Source: Erigeron canadensis (Eukaryota; Streptophyta; Magnoliopsida; Asterales; Asteraceae). From it: DNA of 64,000 bases. The notes beneath the pieces were generated by a model, which did not search any database, was not told the origin of the DNA, and saw only the letters and a list, made by a program, of their open reading frames with translations. Where the stretch lies: positions 39,039,633-39,103,632 of the forward strand of contig NC_057768.1 in assembly GCF_010389155.1 (NCBI RefSeq), read 5' to 3'. Positions 37,201 to 48,149 of this stretch are shown here, piece by piece. How positions within the stretch are numbered: the stretch's first letter is position 1; the number at the start of each line of letters is the position of its first letter. Made by a program: the position numbers and the translations under genes.

Positions 37201-38002
37201 ACGCCGTTGTTTCCGGTACTGAGCTCGGCGACGATGCCACGACGGTGCTCGCCGCTTTACCGTTTCCATCACCGGTGACTGGTGACGCCTGACCGGGAAT
37301 TTTCGGTTCCGTACAGTTACCGATCGGCGAACCACATAAATTACGGTTTTTTGAGAATGCGGTTAAGGGAAAGCTAGACAAAACCGCCGGAATTTCGCCG
37401 GAGATTAAGTTACCGGAAATGTTAAAATCCTGTAAGTTTCGCAAGTTCAAAACAGAAATGTCACCGGAGAATTGGTTATCCTCAAGGCGTAAGGTTAAGA
37501 GATGGCTAAGACGGTTAATATTCGCCGGAATCTCGCCAGAAAAGTTGTTGCGGGACAGATCAAGACGATAAAGACCGGAAAGTGCCGTGACGGACGGCGG
37601 AAACTCGCCGGAGATAAGGTTGTTCGAAAGGAAGAGAAGTTTGAGTGAAGTGAGAGAAGAAAGATCTGGAATGGGGCCGGTGAGGCGGTTATTTTTGAGA
37701 GAAAGGATACGAAGGTTAGTTAAGGAAGTGAGTGAGTCAAATCGGCCGAGTAAGTTGAGGTTTTCGAGGACGAGTCGAGTGACTCGGTCGTGGAGACATG
37801 AGATGCCGAGAAAAGGGGAAGTGGTGTTGCAAGGGTTTTGGGAGGATGTCCAAGATGATAATGAGTTTGAGACGTCGGATGAGGATTTGAAAGTTAGGAG
37901 TGCAGAGAGGTCTGGGTGTGGTTGAGACTGCGTGAGGGTTAGGTGGAAGAGAAAGAGTAGGAGGAGGAGGAAATTGAAGGAATGTGGAGGTGGTGGTGAC
38001 AT
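34220..38002 (-). CDS. LRR-III receptor-like kinase (cf. Arabidopsis At1g68400), probable pseudokinase
   Basis: Plasma-membrane receptor-like kinase. Exons 36619-38002 and 34220-34884 on the minus strand, GT-AG, give 682 residues. In order: a signal peptide ([18 protein letters not shown]), an LRRNT region with paired Cys, about five LRRs ([48 protein letters not shown]), an LCGSPIGNC cap, a Ser/Pro/Gly juxtamembrane region, a membrane span ([20 protein letters not shown]), then [20 protein letters not shown] and [13 protein letters not shown]. The catalytic loop reads HGNIKSTN (His501, Asn503): the usual catalytic Asp is Asn. DFG (about 521-523), GYRAPEL and [20 protein letters not shown] are intact, fitting the atypical LRR-III kinases that signal with little catalysis. 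I chose the Met at 38002 because it puts the signal peptide at the N-terminus; the frame stays open to a Met at 38176. The intron is 1734 bp. Confidence 0.94.
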
Positions 38003-39846
38003 TGGTGTGATTGTGTGTGTGATAGAGATAAAGATTGATTGTTTAGATAGACAGATACAGAGTGGGTGGTTTGGGAGTAGACCTTCAGAGAGCGAGTGAG
38101 TGTGAGTAGTGATGATACTAGGGAGTGCGGAATAGTGTGGGGAAATGTGAACGTTGAGGATGCTCAACACATACATGTGAATTGATGTGTAAAATTAGTA
38201 CTTGTATTATGTGTAAACTTTCAAAATACACCTTCAAGTAAAATTTTACGTTAATCTATCTAATATAACTAACAATCTCCACTTAAATAGTACGAGTCTT
38301 AATGCTGACAATTTTGACACGACCTGTTAAAACACGAAAGTATTTCATGTTTCGTGTCCGGGCTTTTACAGGTTTCGCGTCCTAACAGGTCAGGTCCAAA
38401 CCTGTTAGACCTTTTAATTTGTAGATATATATACCTTACTAAAAACATGAAACCCTAAATTATCCTTTTTCTAAAGTAGCCTCCACACTTCCAGACCCCC
38501 ACTCTCCCTCACTACTTCACTCCCGCCCTCCAAGATCCAACATTCAAGGCTTCAACTCGATCAATCATCAATTGACAATCGTAACACAAAACGTACTATT
38601 TATTTTGATTGATGTAATACAACTATGCATTATCAAATTGCACTGTCAGCTACATAATATATACATTGTGGTACATTAATAAAAATAGTGGTAAATATCA
38701 ATACCTAAAACGTAATTGCATGGTGAATAGTTACTTGTTACCTTGACCACCACACCCTATGGTGTCTTTTCTTATCTGTACGACAAATTAGGACACTCCA
38801 CATTAGGGGGTCAAAGTCAAAGATCCAACTTTAATAAAGTTTCTACCCAAAATTTTTGCATCATTACCGGGCGGGTATATGGTCGTATAATTTGGGAATT
38901 GCATCACCAAAACAAAGAAAAACCAATATAGCGAAAGTTACATATTAATAATCCCATAAGAGAATACAAATACTACTTCATACAAACATATTAACATTAA
39001 TTAGCTACTAAATGGTATATATATATCATTAATCATCTGCATTAGGAGTATAACTTAAGAAACACATTATTATTTAATGTCTCTTTAATTATTATTTATT
39101 TATGTTTCTTTAAAACTTGAAAACTTAGTAACAAGAGTAATAATATATGTATTTAAATTACGAAGTATATAGTACCAGTATAGATGGATTGGAAATACAC
39201 ATGGAAACGAGCGTGGAATTAAATTAGGTTGATAACCCATGTTGGAGACAACCTCATTAAGTTATGTGTCACATTATTTACCACTTGAAATTAAATATTA
39301 AATCATGGAGTAATAATATATGTATTTAATTGTTACCAGTAGTGATAACTTTTCGGCACGTATACTAACTTTCTCTTTTTTCCTTTTGACATTATTGATT
39401 TTCTTGACTCATATGCTTTGTACAAAAACATTCCTTAGAGTTAGAGCCCTGCCAGCGAGTTCCCAATGCTTTCATGAATTTTTTTGATAAAACAGACGAA
39501 TTTGAGTTCCATTTTGCCAAACAAGTTTTGCAAAAGAAAAGAAACATTTTATAAGACAACAATTAACCGGCAAACAATCTATTTCATTGCCGGGTTCATG
39601 CCTTCATGGTATACGCATAATGTATTCCAATGAACAAACAGTCGACTCAATACCCCAAAACAAACATAATGTATATTAGTAGGAATGCCCCCATTTAAAG
39701 AATGTGAGCTAACTAAAGCTATATATCATCAACCCTTACCAACATATATATTTCGCTTAAGTTATAATCTGTATTAGTATATACATCAACCACATCAATA
39801 GTCATTAGGATTGAACTGATGATGCAATACTTAGATGACAAATACA
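38003..39846. other. Intergenic, LRR kinase promoter side and 3' side of LRK10L gene A
   Basis: Contains the 5' flank of the LRR kinase gene, a hAT-like fragment (38304-38420) and otherwise AT-rich DNA without a gene. Confidence 0.45.
38304..38420. mobile_element. Fragment of the AACAGGT-rich hAT-like family
   Basis: GCTGACAATTTTGACACG and the following CCTGTTAA, TTTCGTGTC and AACAGGTC motifs match the left part of the element at 3198-3672. The right end is absent, so this is a truncated copy about 300 bp upstream of the LRR kinase start codon. Confidence 0.55.
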
Positions 39847-42800
39847 TTACAAAGTATCAGTAGAAGAATAGCAAGAATGCAATGGACATGTAGACGGGGA
39901 ATCAACATGCCTTGTTGGAGAAGATATATAAGGTTTTGGAGGAACTTGCAGCAACTCTAAGTCCCCTTCTAGCATTTCCAATGCTTTAGTGATTGTCGGG
40001 CGGTTTGAGGGATTGGTTTGTATGCACCACAACCCCACGATAATCATCTTCTTTGCTATCACTTTTTCTTCATCGCTCACAATCTTTTGCAGTCCAAGAT
40101 GGTCTTCATGTAATTCAATCTTCTTGTAGATCCAATGAGGAAAGTAAATTTCACTTGTATGATCAACTTTAACTTCGATATTTTTTCTCCCTCCAACCAT
40201 TTCCAAAATCATCATTCCATAACTGTAAACATCCGATTTATGAGAGACCACTCCAAAACTTCTAGAAAATAGTTCAGGGGCAATATACCCGGGTGTTCCT
40301 CTCATATCAGTCACGGATATCATGCTTCTTTTTTCGGGGAATAACTTAGCTAGACCAAAGTCGGCTATCTTAGGACAAAACTCTTGATCCAATAAAATGT
40401 TATGCGGCTTTATGTCAAAATGTAATATCCGTGTGTTGCAACCCCTATGCAAGTATTCTAATCCTCGAGCAATCCCAATAGCAATCTGGTGCAACTTTTC
40501 CCACCCAAGTTGAGTATTACTTGGTGAAACCTGGCCATATATGAACTTTTCGAGGGATCCATTAGGCATGAACTCATAGATCAAAGCTCTACGATTGCCC
40601 TCCAAACAAAATCCCACAAGAGTGACTATATTAACATGGGAAGTCCTGCCAACACTTGCAACTTCATTAATGAAATCTTCTCCATTTCCTTTTAATTCGC
40701 TTAAAACCTTCACTGCAACTAAGTTTCCGTTGTTCAACGCTCCTTTGTATACAGAACCAAAGCCACCTTGGCCCAACTTAAATTTAAAACAGCTTGTCAT
40801 TTTCTTGACCTGTGAATATGAGTACCTTTTCGGAGCTAGGAATTCATGATTTTGTAGAAAGAGTTCTGCGTTGACATTGTACTTTGTCTTTATATATCTG
40901 CATCCAATTTTCCCTTGTAAGATTTTGACAATTGATATTGTTGCAGCTACTACAATAAGGGCCACAACACCTACACCCATAGCTGCAATATTCCATGTAT
41001 AGATGTCATTGCTAATATAAGCTGAGTGGGTTAATTAGGAAACAAAACTGGACTTTTAAGATACCATAAATTGACAAAACAATAGTATAACTAAATCGAG
41101 CCGTTGAGTAGTGCTACATTCAGTTTTGCCGTAACTAAGAGTTTCATAATAATATAGATGTTAGATTGTTGCTGCATATGTTTTACTCCAATTATGTAGG
41201 AAAGTTGTTTTAAATGTACATGTGAGACATACGACAATGAAACCATTTTTGTGATACTCTAAGACCACTGAAATAATAATAAAGGAAATGCAAAAGAGAG
41301 GCACAGATAAATGTTGGAGTAGCAATGCTTTATTTTTATCACACCCAACGCAGATTGGAGATTTCTCCTTTGGGGGAGTTATTATTATACCACCGGCAGT
41401 GATGTGAGTGAACAGAGCATGAGATGAAGACGATATTCCTTTTGAATAGTAAGAAAATACGATCATGTACAGATTTATTATTGCATTTGTGTACACGTTT
41501 ACGTATTAAATAATAACAATCGAAGAGAGGCATTACCTAGAATCACCGTGTGTCCTCTGCTTGGTATTTCTGCAGCAAATAAACAACAAAAGCTTATTTA
41601 TATACGGTATTATACAGGACAGTAGTGAAATATTTTCATTAATATCTTATCCATTTTTTTAAACATCCAACAGATCCCAGATTATGAAACCCAAAACTCC
41701 GCATGGGTGACCCACTGCAAAGAGCTCTGACCCAGTCGGAGCCCAGATCCAATGGTCCCGTTCTTGGAAAAACTCTAAGAGATCCCAGCCAGGGTTTGAG
41801 CCCTGATATGATATTATGAGTAAAACCTATCTCACCACACCATCTTATTTGTTAAACTATAAAATTATTTTGTGTGTTAGTGTGTATGCATATATTTATT
41901 TAAGTCCAAGAGCATTAGCTCAATGGTTGAATGGACATCCCCCATTTAAGAAGTCTTGTGTTCAAGCCTTAGGTGGACATAGGAAGTCCCTCTATGAGGG
42001 ATGGACTTGGGTATACCCAGGTCAAGTCTGAGATGTCAGAGTTTACCCCTATTAATCGTCGTGCCTTCGGGTGGATTAGTATGTGGTTTTCCCCCTTCGG
42101 GTATTTGAAATAGGCTTTTCTACTTCGAGGGAGCTCTCTAGCACGGATCGGTTAAGACAACATATGCTAGACCTCCCGTTGTCGAATCACGACACGAAGT
42201 TTCATATAATGATAACATGTAAGATCGATGAGGACATGAATTAATCTGTGTATGCCCTTTGGTAGTGTTTTCTATATATCATAGGATGAGAAAATAATTC
42301 CACGAATATGTAAGACATCAATTATAGTGTAGTCGGATTATGGACAAAATAGGAAGCTGTAAATACCCTTTTTGACGTCGAAACACTGAATCTGTTCATT
42401 ACTATTCAGACAATGGCTGCCATTTTTTAGACACTTCTCACAGGTTGCAGACAGAGGAAACGCAATAGAGAAGGAAGAAGGAAGAAGTTGGAATATCTCT
42501 GCTTTATCCGTGTTCTCATCGGGGCCAAATCGCCAACTCTGTTTCAAAGGCAACTGTATTACTTGACATGTATCTGGGAGATTGCTTGGAACTCCTGAAT
42601 TATTATTATTGTAATGCTTATAGTAGAAATAATTGTGATCTTTGCATTGGCTGTGATTGCTGAAATTACTTTTGTCAAAGTAAGCATCAGTTGTTTGTTG
42701 AACATCACTGAGATTTTTGGGGCATTTGAAGATAGTGATGAAGGGACTTATTGAAAATGAAAACAAAAGAGGGCTTGGAGAAGTGAAATTATCCGTTAGC

Positions 42801-43102
42801 GCCTTACAGTTTCCTTCTTTCACAAGATTTTCAAATGTTCTGTTATAGATGAGGAAGGAAAAATTAGAATCGAACTTGTACAAAATCGTATGTGACTGTC
42901 CTCCAAGTTGAATTTTCCCACCATTTGGAGTACAGTTGACTTCGATTAACCCACATTCTGTGTTATTGGAATTGTAAAATGGGTACTTGAATGGGGAATA
43001 GCTCTGACAGCTGAAACTTTCGGGGCAGGTTGGCATAGCAGAGTGAAGGAGATGAGGCAGACAAGAGAGAACGAAGCACGTGAAAAAGAAGATGATAATC
43101 AT
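39847..43102 (-). CDS. LRK10L/Lr10-type receptor-like kinase, gene A
   Basis: Membrane receptor kinase of the LRK10L-2 ('rust resistance kinase Lr10') class. Exons 42367-43102, 41537-41569 and 39847-40982, all in phase, give 634 residues. Signal peptide (IIFFFTCFVLSCLPHLLHS); cysteine-rich galacturonan-binding/WAK-type ectodomain (FKYPFYNSNNTECGLIEVNC) with many N-glycosylation sites; C-terminal WAK-associated motif (CEKCLKNGSHCL). The 11-codon second exon links to a membrane span (MGVGVVALIVVAATISIVKI, from residue 258). The kinase has GQGGFGSVYKG (327-337), AVK (Lys348), HFDIKPHN (444-451, a non-RD loop with Phe before Asp), DFG (464-466) and GTPGYIAPEL. Non-RD kinases of this kind are typical of immune receptors. 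The ectodomain is clearly different from genes D and E although the kinase is close. Intron 1 contains a SINE. A PIF transposon lies about 440 bp upstream of the start codon. Confidence 0.92.
41906..42230 (+). mobile_element. tRNA-derived SINE in intron 1 of gene A
   Basis: An A box TTAGCTCAATGGT (41915-41927) and B box GTGTTCAAGCCTT (41958-41970), separated by about 30 bases, form a Pol III promoter of tRNA type. The following body (GGGTATACCCAGGTCAAGTC, CCTTCGGGTGGATTAGTATG) is not tRNA, as in plant SINEs. It is antisense to the host gene. The 3' end is set by eye near CATATAATGATAA. Confidence 0.65.
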
Positions 43103-43239
43103 TTTTAATACCCAACTAAACCCACTCGTTAGACACCTATAACTTTATTATATGCTCATATAGCTTCATGTGTTCTTTCTTGGGATTCCTATTACATTCA
43201 TTGTATACAAGAGTATGCATATAACAAGCTTTCACGATC

Positions 43240-43460
43240 AGAAACTCAACTTTGACCCCATTTTCTACGCTAAAATCTAAACTAGATAGCCCACCACTTT
43301 AATTAGTATCACATGCATTTTCCTAACCTGTTCCACCGTTGACCATCACCTTCAAGACTTTTGACTAAAGCAGTACTCTGGTCCGATCCTCCATTCATCC
43401 CTTAACCACTTAACCCATCTCAAACGCCATGCGTAAAGGAAAGCTTCATGTGGTCCCAAA
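43240..43460. repeat. 5' flank segment of gene A, duplicated at 50255-50480
   Basis: Shares with 50255-50480 the ordered blocks CCCATTTTCTA, ACATGCATTTTCC, GTTGACCA, CAAGACTTTTGAC, CAGTACTCT, CCATTCATCCC and CAAACGCCAT. This shows the two regions derive from one duplicated receptor-kinase promoter. It lies 140-360 bp upstream of the gene A start codon. Confidence 0.7.
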
Positions 43461-43542
43461 AAAAGTATTTGTAGAAGAACAAGAAGAATGCAATAAGTAT
43501 GTAGACCGGGTAAGGTTTTGGAGGAACGTCTAACAACTCTAA

Positions 43543-45440
43543 GGGGGGAAGGGAGTGGTCACGGCATGGAGGGTGGCATGCCCATGCCGCTGGCTGCACA
43601 CCGCCGCCGTCCCTCCGGCATGAGGGCGGCATGACATCAAACGGCATTAAAGCCCGGCGTGGCATGGCACATTTGAACGTTGGAAAGGAGCGGAGTGGGG
43701 GGTGGGGTCCAGCACGTTTGACAGTTGAACAATATTTAAAAAAAAAAAAAAAATTTCTCCTACATCTTTATCTATAAATACACATCATTTTTAACTAAAA
43801 AATCACCAAACAAAAAACATATCTTCACATTTTCACCAAAACAAACACCACATTACTAAAAAAATGGATTCCTCTTCCTCATCTTCTTCATTTTGTGTTC
43901 CCCCGGAGTTAAACGAATCGTCTACGGGGAGTACCTTTGAGTTCTTCAACCAAGTATACGCCGAGCTTGAAGATACCGGCACCTCTACCGACACTCGTAG
44001 GTATATCGATCGAGACCGGGAAGAAGCTCACGCCATACTAATGCGTGACTACTTCGTTGAAGACTCAAAGTTTGACGAACCATTTTTTCGTCATCGTTTT
44101 CGCATGAGCAAGAGGTTGTTTTTGAAGATTGTTGGTGATATTGAAGCCAAATTTAGTTACTTTCAAGAGGGGTACGACGCACGAGGTAAAAAAAGTTGCA
44201 CCGCTCTTCAAAAGTGCACATCGGCGATCAAACAACTGTCTACGGGTGAACTTTCAGACGCGTATGACGAGTATTTATCTATGGCTGCTAGAACTTCACG
44301 CGAGAACATGGAGTATTTTTGTGATGTGGTGGTCGATTTGTATCAAAAGGAGTTCTTACGTAGGCCTACATCTCATGACTTGGCTCTTATCACACAAGCT
44401 CATGAAGAAAGACACCACATTCCAGGAATGCTTGGTAGTCTTGATTGTACACACATCGAATGGAGGATGTGCCCTAAACACTTAAAGGGGCAATACACGA
44501 GGGGTGATCACAAGGTACCTACTATTATGATTGAGTGTGTTGCTTCTTATGACTTGTGGATTTGACATTCGTTTTTCGGTCCCGCTGGATCGAACAACAA
44601 TGTCAATGTTTTGCAGCAATCGCCGTTGTTTCAAAACGAGCATAATGGATCTGCTCCAGACAGTTCATTTAGCGTAAATGGACATGAGTACAAGCGCAAT
44701 TACTACCTTACTGATGGAATCTATCCTAGGTGGGCTGCGTTTGTTAAAGCTTATCCACATCCAGTGGAACAAGATGAAAAGAAATTTAAAAGACTACAAG
44801 AGGCTGCAAGAAAGGATGTTGAGCGAGCCTTTGGTGTTCTCAAGGGAAAATGGAAGATCTTGGACCGTCCCCTCCGGCTATGGACAAAGGAGAAGATCAA
44901 AAAAGTCGTCGTTGCGTGTACTATACTTCACAACATGATCATCAAAGATAACGGGCGGGCGATATCACCGGTTCATATTATGGATCCACCGGTGCTAAGA
45001 GTTTATAACCCGGAAGCAAACCGGGAGATAATGGACGAGAACGTGCATCATCGGCTTCGATACGATCTCACGGCGCATGTATCAGCTTTAGACTTATCAT
45101 TCCTTGACGATCCAGCGATGCAGCCACCATCAGTTGCGAGTTTGATTAGTTGTCTTCATTTAGAAATTTAGTATTTAAATTTATGTACTTTTTAATTATG
45201 TTTATGTAATGTTTAGTTTATTTGAATGAAATATTTATGTTTTTATTAAAAAAGAAAGTGTTTGATTAAATTAAATGAAAAAGAAAAAAATTTTTTGGGA
45301 GGGATGGGAAAGTCATGAATGCCATTAAAAATAGTTGGGAGGGATGCTTGGGAGGGATGAAAATGAAAATTGAGTTGGAGGTATTTGATTAGTAGAATTT
45401 GGGAGGGATGGAAAATTGGGAGGCATGACTCCCTTCCCCA
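43543..45440 (+). mobile_element. PIF/Harbinger transposon inserted in pseudogene B
   Basis: The ends GGGGGGAAGGGAGT and (reverse complement of the right) TGGGGAAGGGAGT are inverted. They are flanked by TAA on both sides (43540-43542 and 45441-45443), the 3-bp TWA duplication of PIF/Harbinger. Subterminal GGGAGGGATG repeats occur at the right end and GGCATGG-type repeats at the left. The element is 1898 bp and encodes one transposase reading frame (see next entry). The accessory ORF1 is absent. Removing it joins CAACTCTAA directly to GTCCCCTTCT as in gene A. Confidence 0.88.
43864..45171 (+). pseudogene. HARBI1-like DDE transposase with one nonsense codon
   Basis: Long plus-strand frame of 436 codons, interrupted once by TGA at 44563-44565; otherwise the frame is unchanged across the stop. 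The family core is present: [16 protein letters not shown] near the N-terminus, [14 protein letters not shown] (first catalytic Asp), [15 protein letters not shown] (second Asp) and [20 protein letters not shown] (Glu). The stop falls right after DLWI, where relatives carry a Trp before HSFFG, so a single G-to-A change explains it. It looks like a recently inactivated copy. The product would be the endonuclease of the host element; as it stands, only the first 233 residues can be made. Confidence 0.88.
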
Positions 45441-45619
45441 TAAGTCCCCTTCTAGCACTTCCAAAGCTTTAGTGATTTTCGGGCGGTTCAAGGAATTAGT
45501 TTGTATGCACCACATGTCCACAACCCAACAATCACTTAAAACAGTAAACTTAATCATATGTGCAATAATAATATATACTAGCTAGGTTTAATACCTCTAC
45601 TTGATGCACGGCTTGCATG

Positions 45620-45876
45620 TACCCTCCGTCCCAATTTAAATGTCATAGTTTGACATTTTTGGTCTTTCATGGTTAACTTTGACCGTATAGAATTTTATTT
45701 GTGTTATGTAATACTTGATGTAATATATAAGAATCGATTAAGTTTTCAATGTATTTTATAATGATATAACTTTCGTCACGTATTATAAAACACAAACAAT
45801 AATATTAATGGTCAAAGTTGCGATGGAAAAACTTTGACAGTCAAACGTGGACATTTAAATTGAGACGGATAGAGTA
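45620..45876. mobile_element. Stowaway (Tc1/mariner) MITE
   Basis: Element 45622-45874 with ends CCCTCCGTCCCAATTTAAAT and (reverse complement of right) CTCTATCCGTCTCAATTTAA, flanked by TA on both sides. The CTCCGTCCC terminus and TA duplication are characteristic of plant Stowaway. 253 bp, non-coding. Confidence 0.8.
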
Positions 45877-46105
45877 TTAATATACACCTTTTTAGTTACC
45901 AACATATATTTCGTGAATACACATTTAAAAACCCCATCATCATAGGATAATATATTAATTACAAAAAAAAGTTGCGAAATAAGTACACATATGAAAAGGA
46001 ATTAACCGAAAGCAATTACAAATTAAAACAACCACTTGTTGGAAAAAATAAAAACAAAATTTACTTGATGTCCTCATTAGTATAACGCATCAATGTAATG
46101 TATAA

Positions 46106-46140
46106 CTAGCATTGTACCCGCACAATGCGGCGGTAGTGAC
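46106..46140 (-). mobile_element. Helitron 3' terminus
   Basis: Read on the minus strand: CCGCATTGTGCGG (a perfect 5-bp-stem hairpin), GTACAATG, then CTAG. This is the usual plant Helitron 3' end. The body would extend to higher coordinates (toward 46330), but I cannot find its 5' end. Confidence 0.55.
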
Positions 46141-46370
46141 AGCGACATCGGTTTATAAGTAGTGTCGGTGACGGGTGGTGATGACATCGACAATTGGTGT
46201 CAAGTGGTATAACCGTGTAAGTTGATATAATAGTGATAGTGAAAATATTTTGGAAGATAAGGACTTAGAGTGTAAATTAACAAGATAAGCATTTAAAGTT
46301 TAAATTACGAAGTAATTCATTAAGGGCAAATTTACCTTCTAATAACCATTTCCATAGGGAATGTTTATTA

Positions 46371-47150
46371 AGAGGGTGCCCAATGAGCTCGTCCGGTTGC
46401 CATGGACGAGTCCACACTGTTGGGTGAGACTCGTCCCTAGCTCGTCTGTCACACTCGTCCGATGTAGTCGTTCCTCTAAGGACGAGAGTTTGTGTGTGAT
46501 TTTTTTATTTTTTATTTCCAACGGCTAGTAAAAGGGAAAAGACAAAAAAAATTGAATTTTCAAAAGTTGGCAAAACAGATTCCTGTAACGGTTGTTTAGC
46601 CAACTGCAATTCGAAAAGTTTACACTTTTAGTCCTTTAACGACTAGTTTTTGAAAAAGCCTATATATACACCTCCATAAGCACTAGAACACTTCACACTT
46701 TCATTATTCAGATATATTAACACATACCAATCCATTTTAAGCACAAATCATGTCAGACTTTAACAACCAAAAAGCCGACGACTTCTTCTTTAACGCTGTG
46801 AACGATTTAAATCAATCGTTCCCTAACCAAGCACCGCCACAACCGTTCATCCCACATCCAAATGACCCCCGTTATCATCGATTCATGGCAGCTTATTATG
46901 TTTCACTTGCCGGTCCACAACACCCTAATTTCTACCATGAGAGGTCATCGTTAGCGGCATGTTTTCAATAACCTGATCAACACTCCTTTCCTACACCACA
47001 TCTAACCACACAATCGAATCTGCTACCACACCCGAATCTGTTCCCACGCCCCAATTCATTCCTGAAACACAACCAAAGTAGGGCCGGGTCAAAAGCATGG
47101 CCAAACGCACCAAGAAAGGCAAACAACCAAGATGAAACGATACAACTCGA
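46371..47150 (+). mobile_element. 5' part of a PIF/Harbinger-like element
   Basis: Begins after TTA with AGAGGGTGCCCAATGAGCTC and contains repeated CTCGTCC/GACGAG subterminal motifs. A TATA-like TATATATACACC near 46660 is followed by a short leader and an open frame (46750-46971). No matching right end was found, so the element is truncated. Confidence 0.4.
46750..46971 (+). pseudogene. Start of a transposon ORF1-like protein, truncated
   Basis: A 73-codon frame begins MSDFNNQKADDFFFNAVNDL and is rich in Asn/Pro, with DPRYHRFMAAYYVSLAG. Past its stop, another frame gives a basic AKRTKKGKQPR-like piece near 47095-47150. The arrangement (acidic/Asn N-terminus, Pro-rich linker, basic DNA-binding start) fits the N-terminus of PIF ORF1 proteins. 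Identity is uncertain. Confidence 0.4.
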
Positions 47151-47389
47151 TTTAATAGAAAAGTAAGGATTTTTTTTTCTTTTTTTTTATAAAAGATATG
47201 CGCCGCATACCTTAAATATGCATTGCATATCGCGATGTCAAAAAGATCAGAAAGTTATAATGCATACCTTAAATATGCGTTGCATATATGCGCCACATAT
47301 GTTCACCTGACATATCCAAAACCAAGTTTTGACATTTGACTCAACTTACAATCCTTTCGAGATCAATTCTAAGCTTTAGACCACAACAT

Positions 47390-48049
47390 TTCTGAATATA
47401 AGATATGATATTAAGTTACGTTTAGGTGGTAAGTCTATGTTGATATAATATAAGATATTAATTAAGATGTGAGTATATATTATATGATGTATATGTTGAT
47501 ATGAAATGAAATGTGATGCAATGTGGGAAAGGGAAGTATGGGTTGAGATTGTTGTGGATGATATGCAATGTGATTATGTTTTGATAAGTAAAATATGACG
47601 AAGGTATCAGAATGTAAAATGAAGAACGTTTTACCAAAATGTGTGTATCTTACTTAGCTAATTTATTAGCTAACACTTGTTTTTATGAAAATGTTGTGTC
47701 CTTCAGAATAAGCAGGTTTGAGCTAGGAAAGGATTAGCTTGCTGAGATGGGGTAGATACAATAAAGAAGACTAGCATAGATTGTTGAATGCTTAGACTTC
47801 CCTTAGCCTATGTTTCGGCTACTTTATTTACATTTAAGATACTTGTAATGATGATTGGCATTTATGTTGGTGTCATGACTTGGATTTCATTAATATCATT
47901 TTGATGATACACTTTAGTAACACCATTTATGAAAGATATCATCCGTTACGGATGGAGCAGTTTTTTAAGTCATCCTATTTCCGCTACGTTTTAAACGTCG
48001 TTTGGCAAAAAAATTTGAAATCCGGGTTTTTAAAATGACGGGTGTTACA
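47390..48049. mobile_element. LTR fragment, Ty3/gypsy (Tekay-like) 3' end
   Basis: Ends GACGGGTGTTACA at 48049, the typical terminus of Tekay-type LTRs in plants, preceded by ATTTCCGCTACGTTTTAAAC and a CGTCGTTTGGCAAAA block. No 5' TGTAACACCC partner, primer-binding site or coding domain is nearby, so it is a decayed or truncated LTR. The left edge is a guess. Confidence 0.45.
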
Positions 48050-48065
48050 CTTCATCTTGGAGACG

Positions 48066-48149
48066 CCGTAGAGTATTCAAGATGCTTTCATGATTCTGTC
48101 GTATGTACCGTAGAGTATTCAAGATGCTTTCATGATTCTGTCGTATGTA
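48066..48149. repeat. Perfect 42-bp tandem duplication
   Basis: Two identical copies (48066-48107 and 48108-48149) starting CCGTAGAGTATTCAAGATGC and ending GTCGTATGTA. No gene is recognised around it. Confidence 0.85.

Larger units (their letters stand above)
43430..45545 (-). pseudogene. Kinase-tail pseudogene B, split by a PIF/Harbinger element
   Basis: On the minus strand the piece at 45441-45530 encodes WCIQTNSLNRPKITKALEVL, then EGDL, matching the end of the kinase domain in genes A, D and E. The piece at 43500-43542 continues with LELLDVPPKPYP, the conserved C-tail. Between them sits the transposon 43543-45440. The 5' part of the gene is missing (the frame ends in unrelated sequence above 45540). 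Only the last ~45 codons of a receptor kinase are represented, so this was probably a fragment before or after the insertion. Confidence 0.75.

Noticed and set aside
37587..37925. 112-codon plus-strand frame opposite the LRR region
   Set aside because: Arg/Glu-rich shadow of the leucine-rich repeat codons on the minus strand.
38003..38176. 58-codon N-terminal extension of the LRR kinase
   Set aside because: It would put the signal peptide internal; the Met at 38002 gives the normal family N-terminus.
41690..41815. Possible second SINE next to the one in gene A intron 1
   Set aside because: CAGGGTTTGAGCCCTG resembles a B box, but no A box at the right distance was found.
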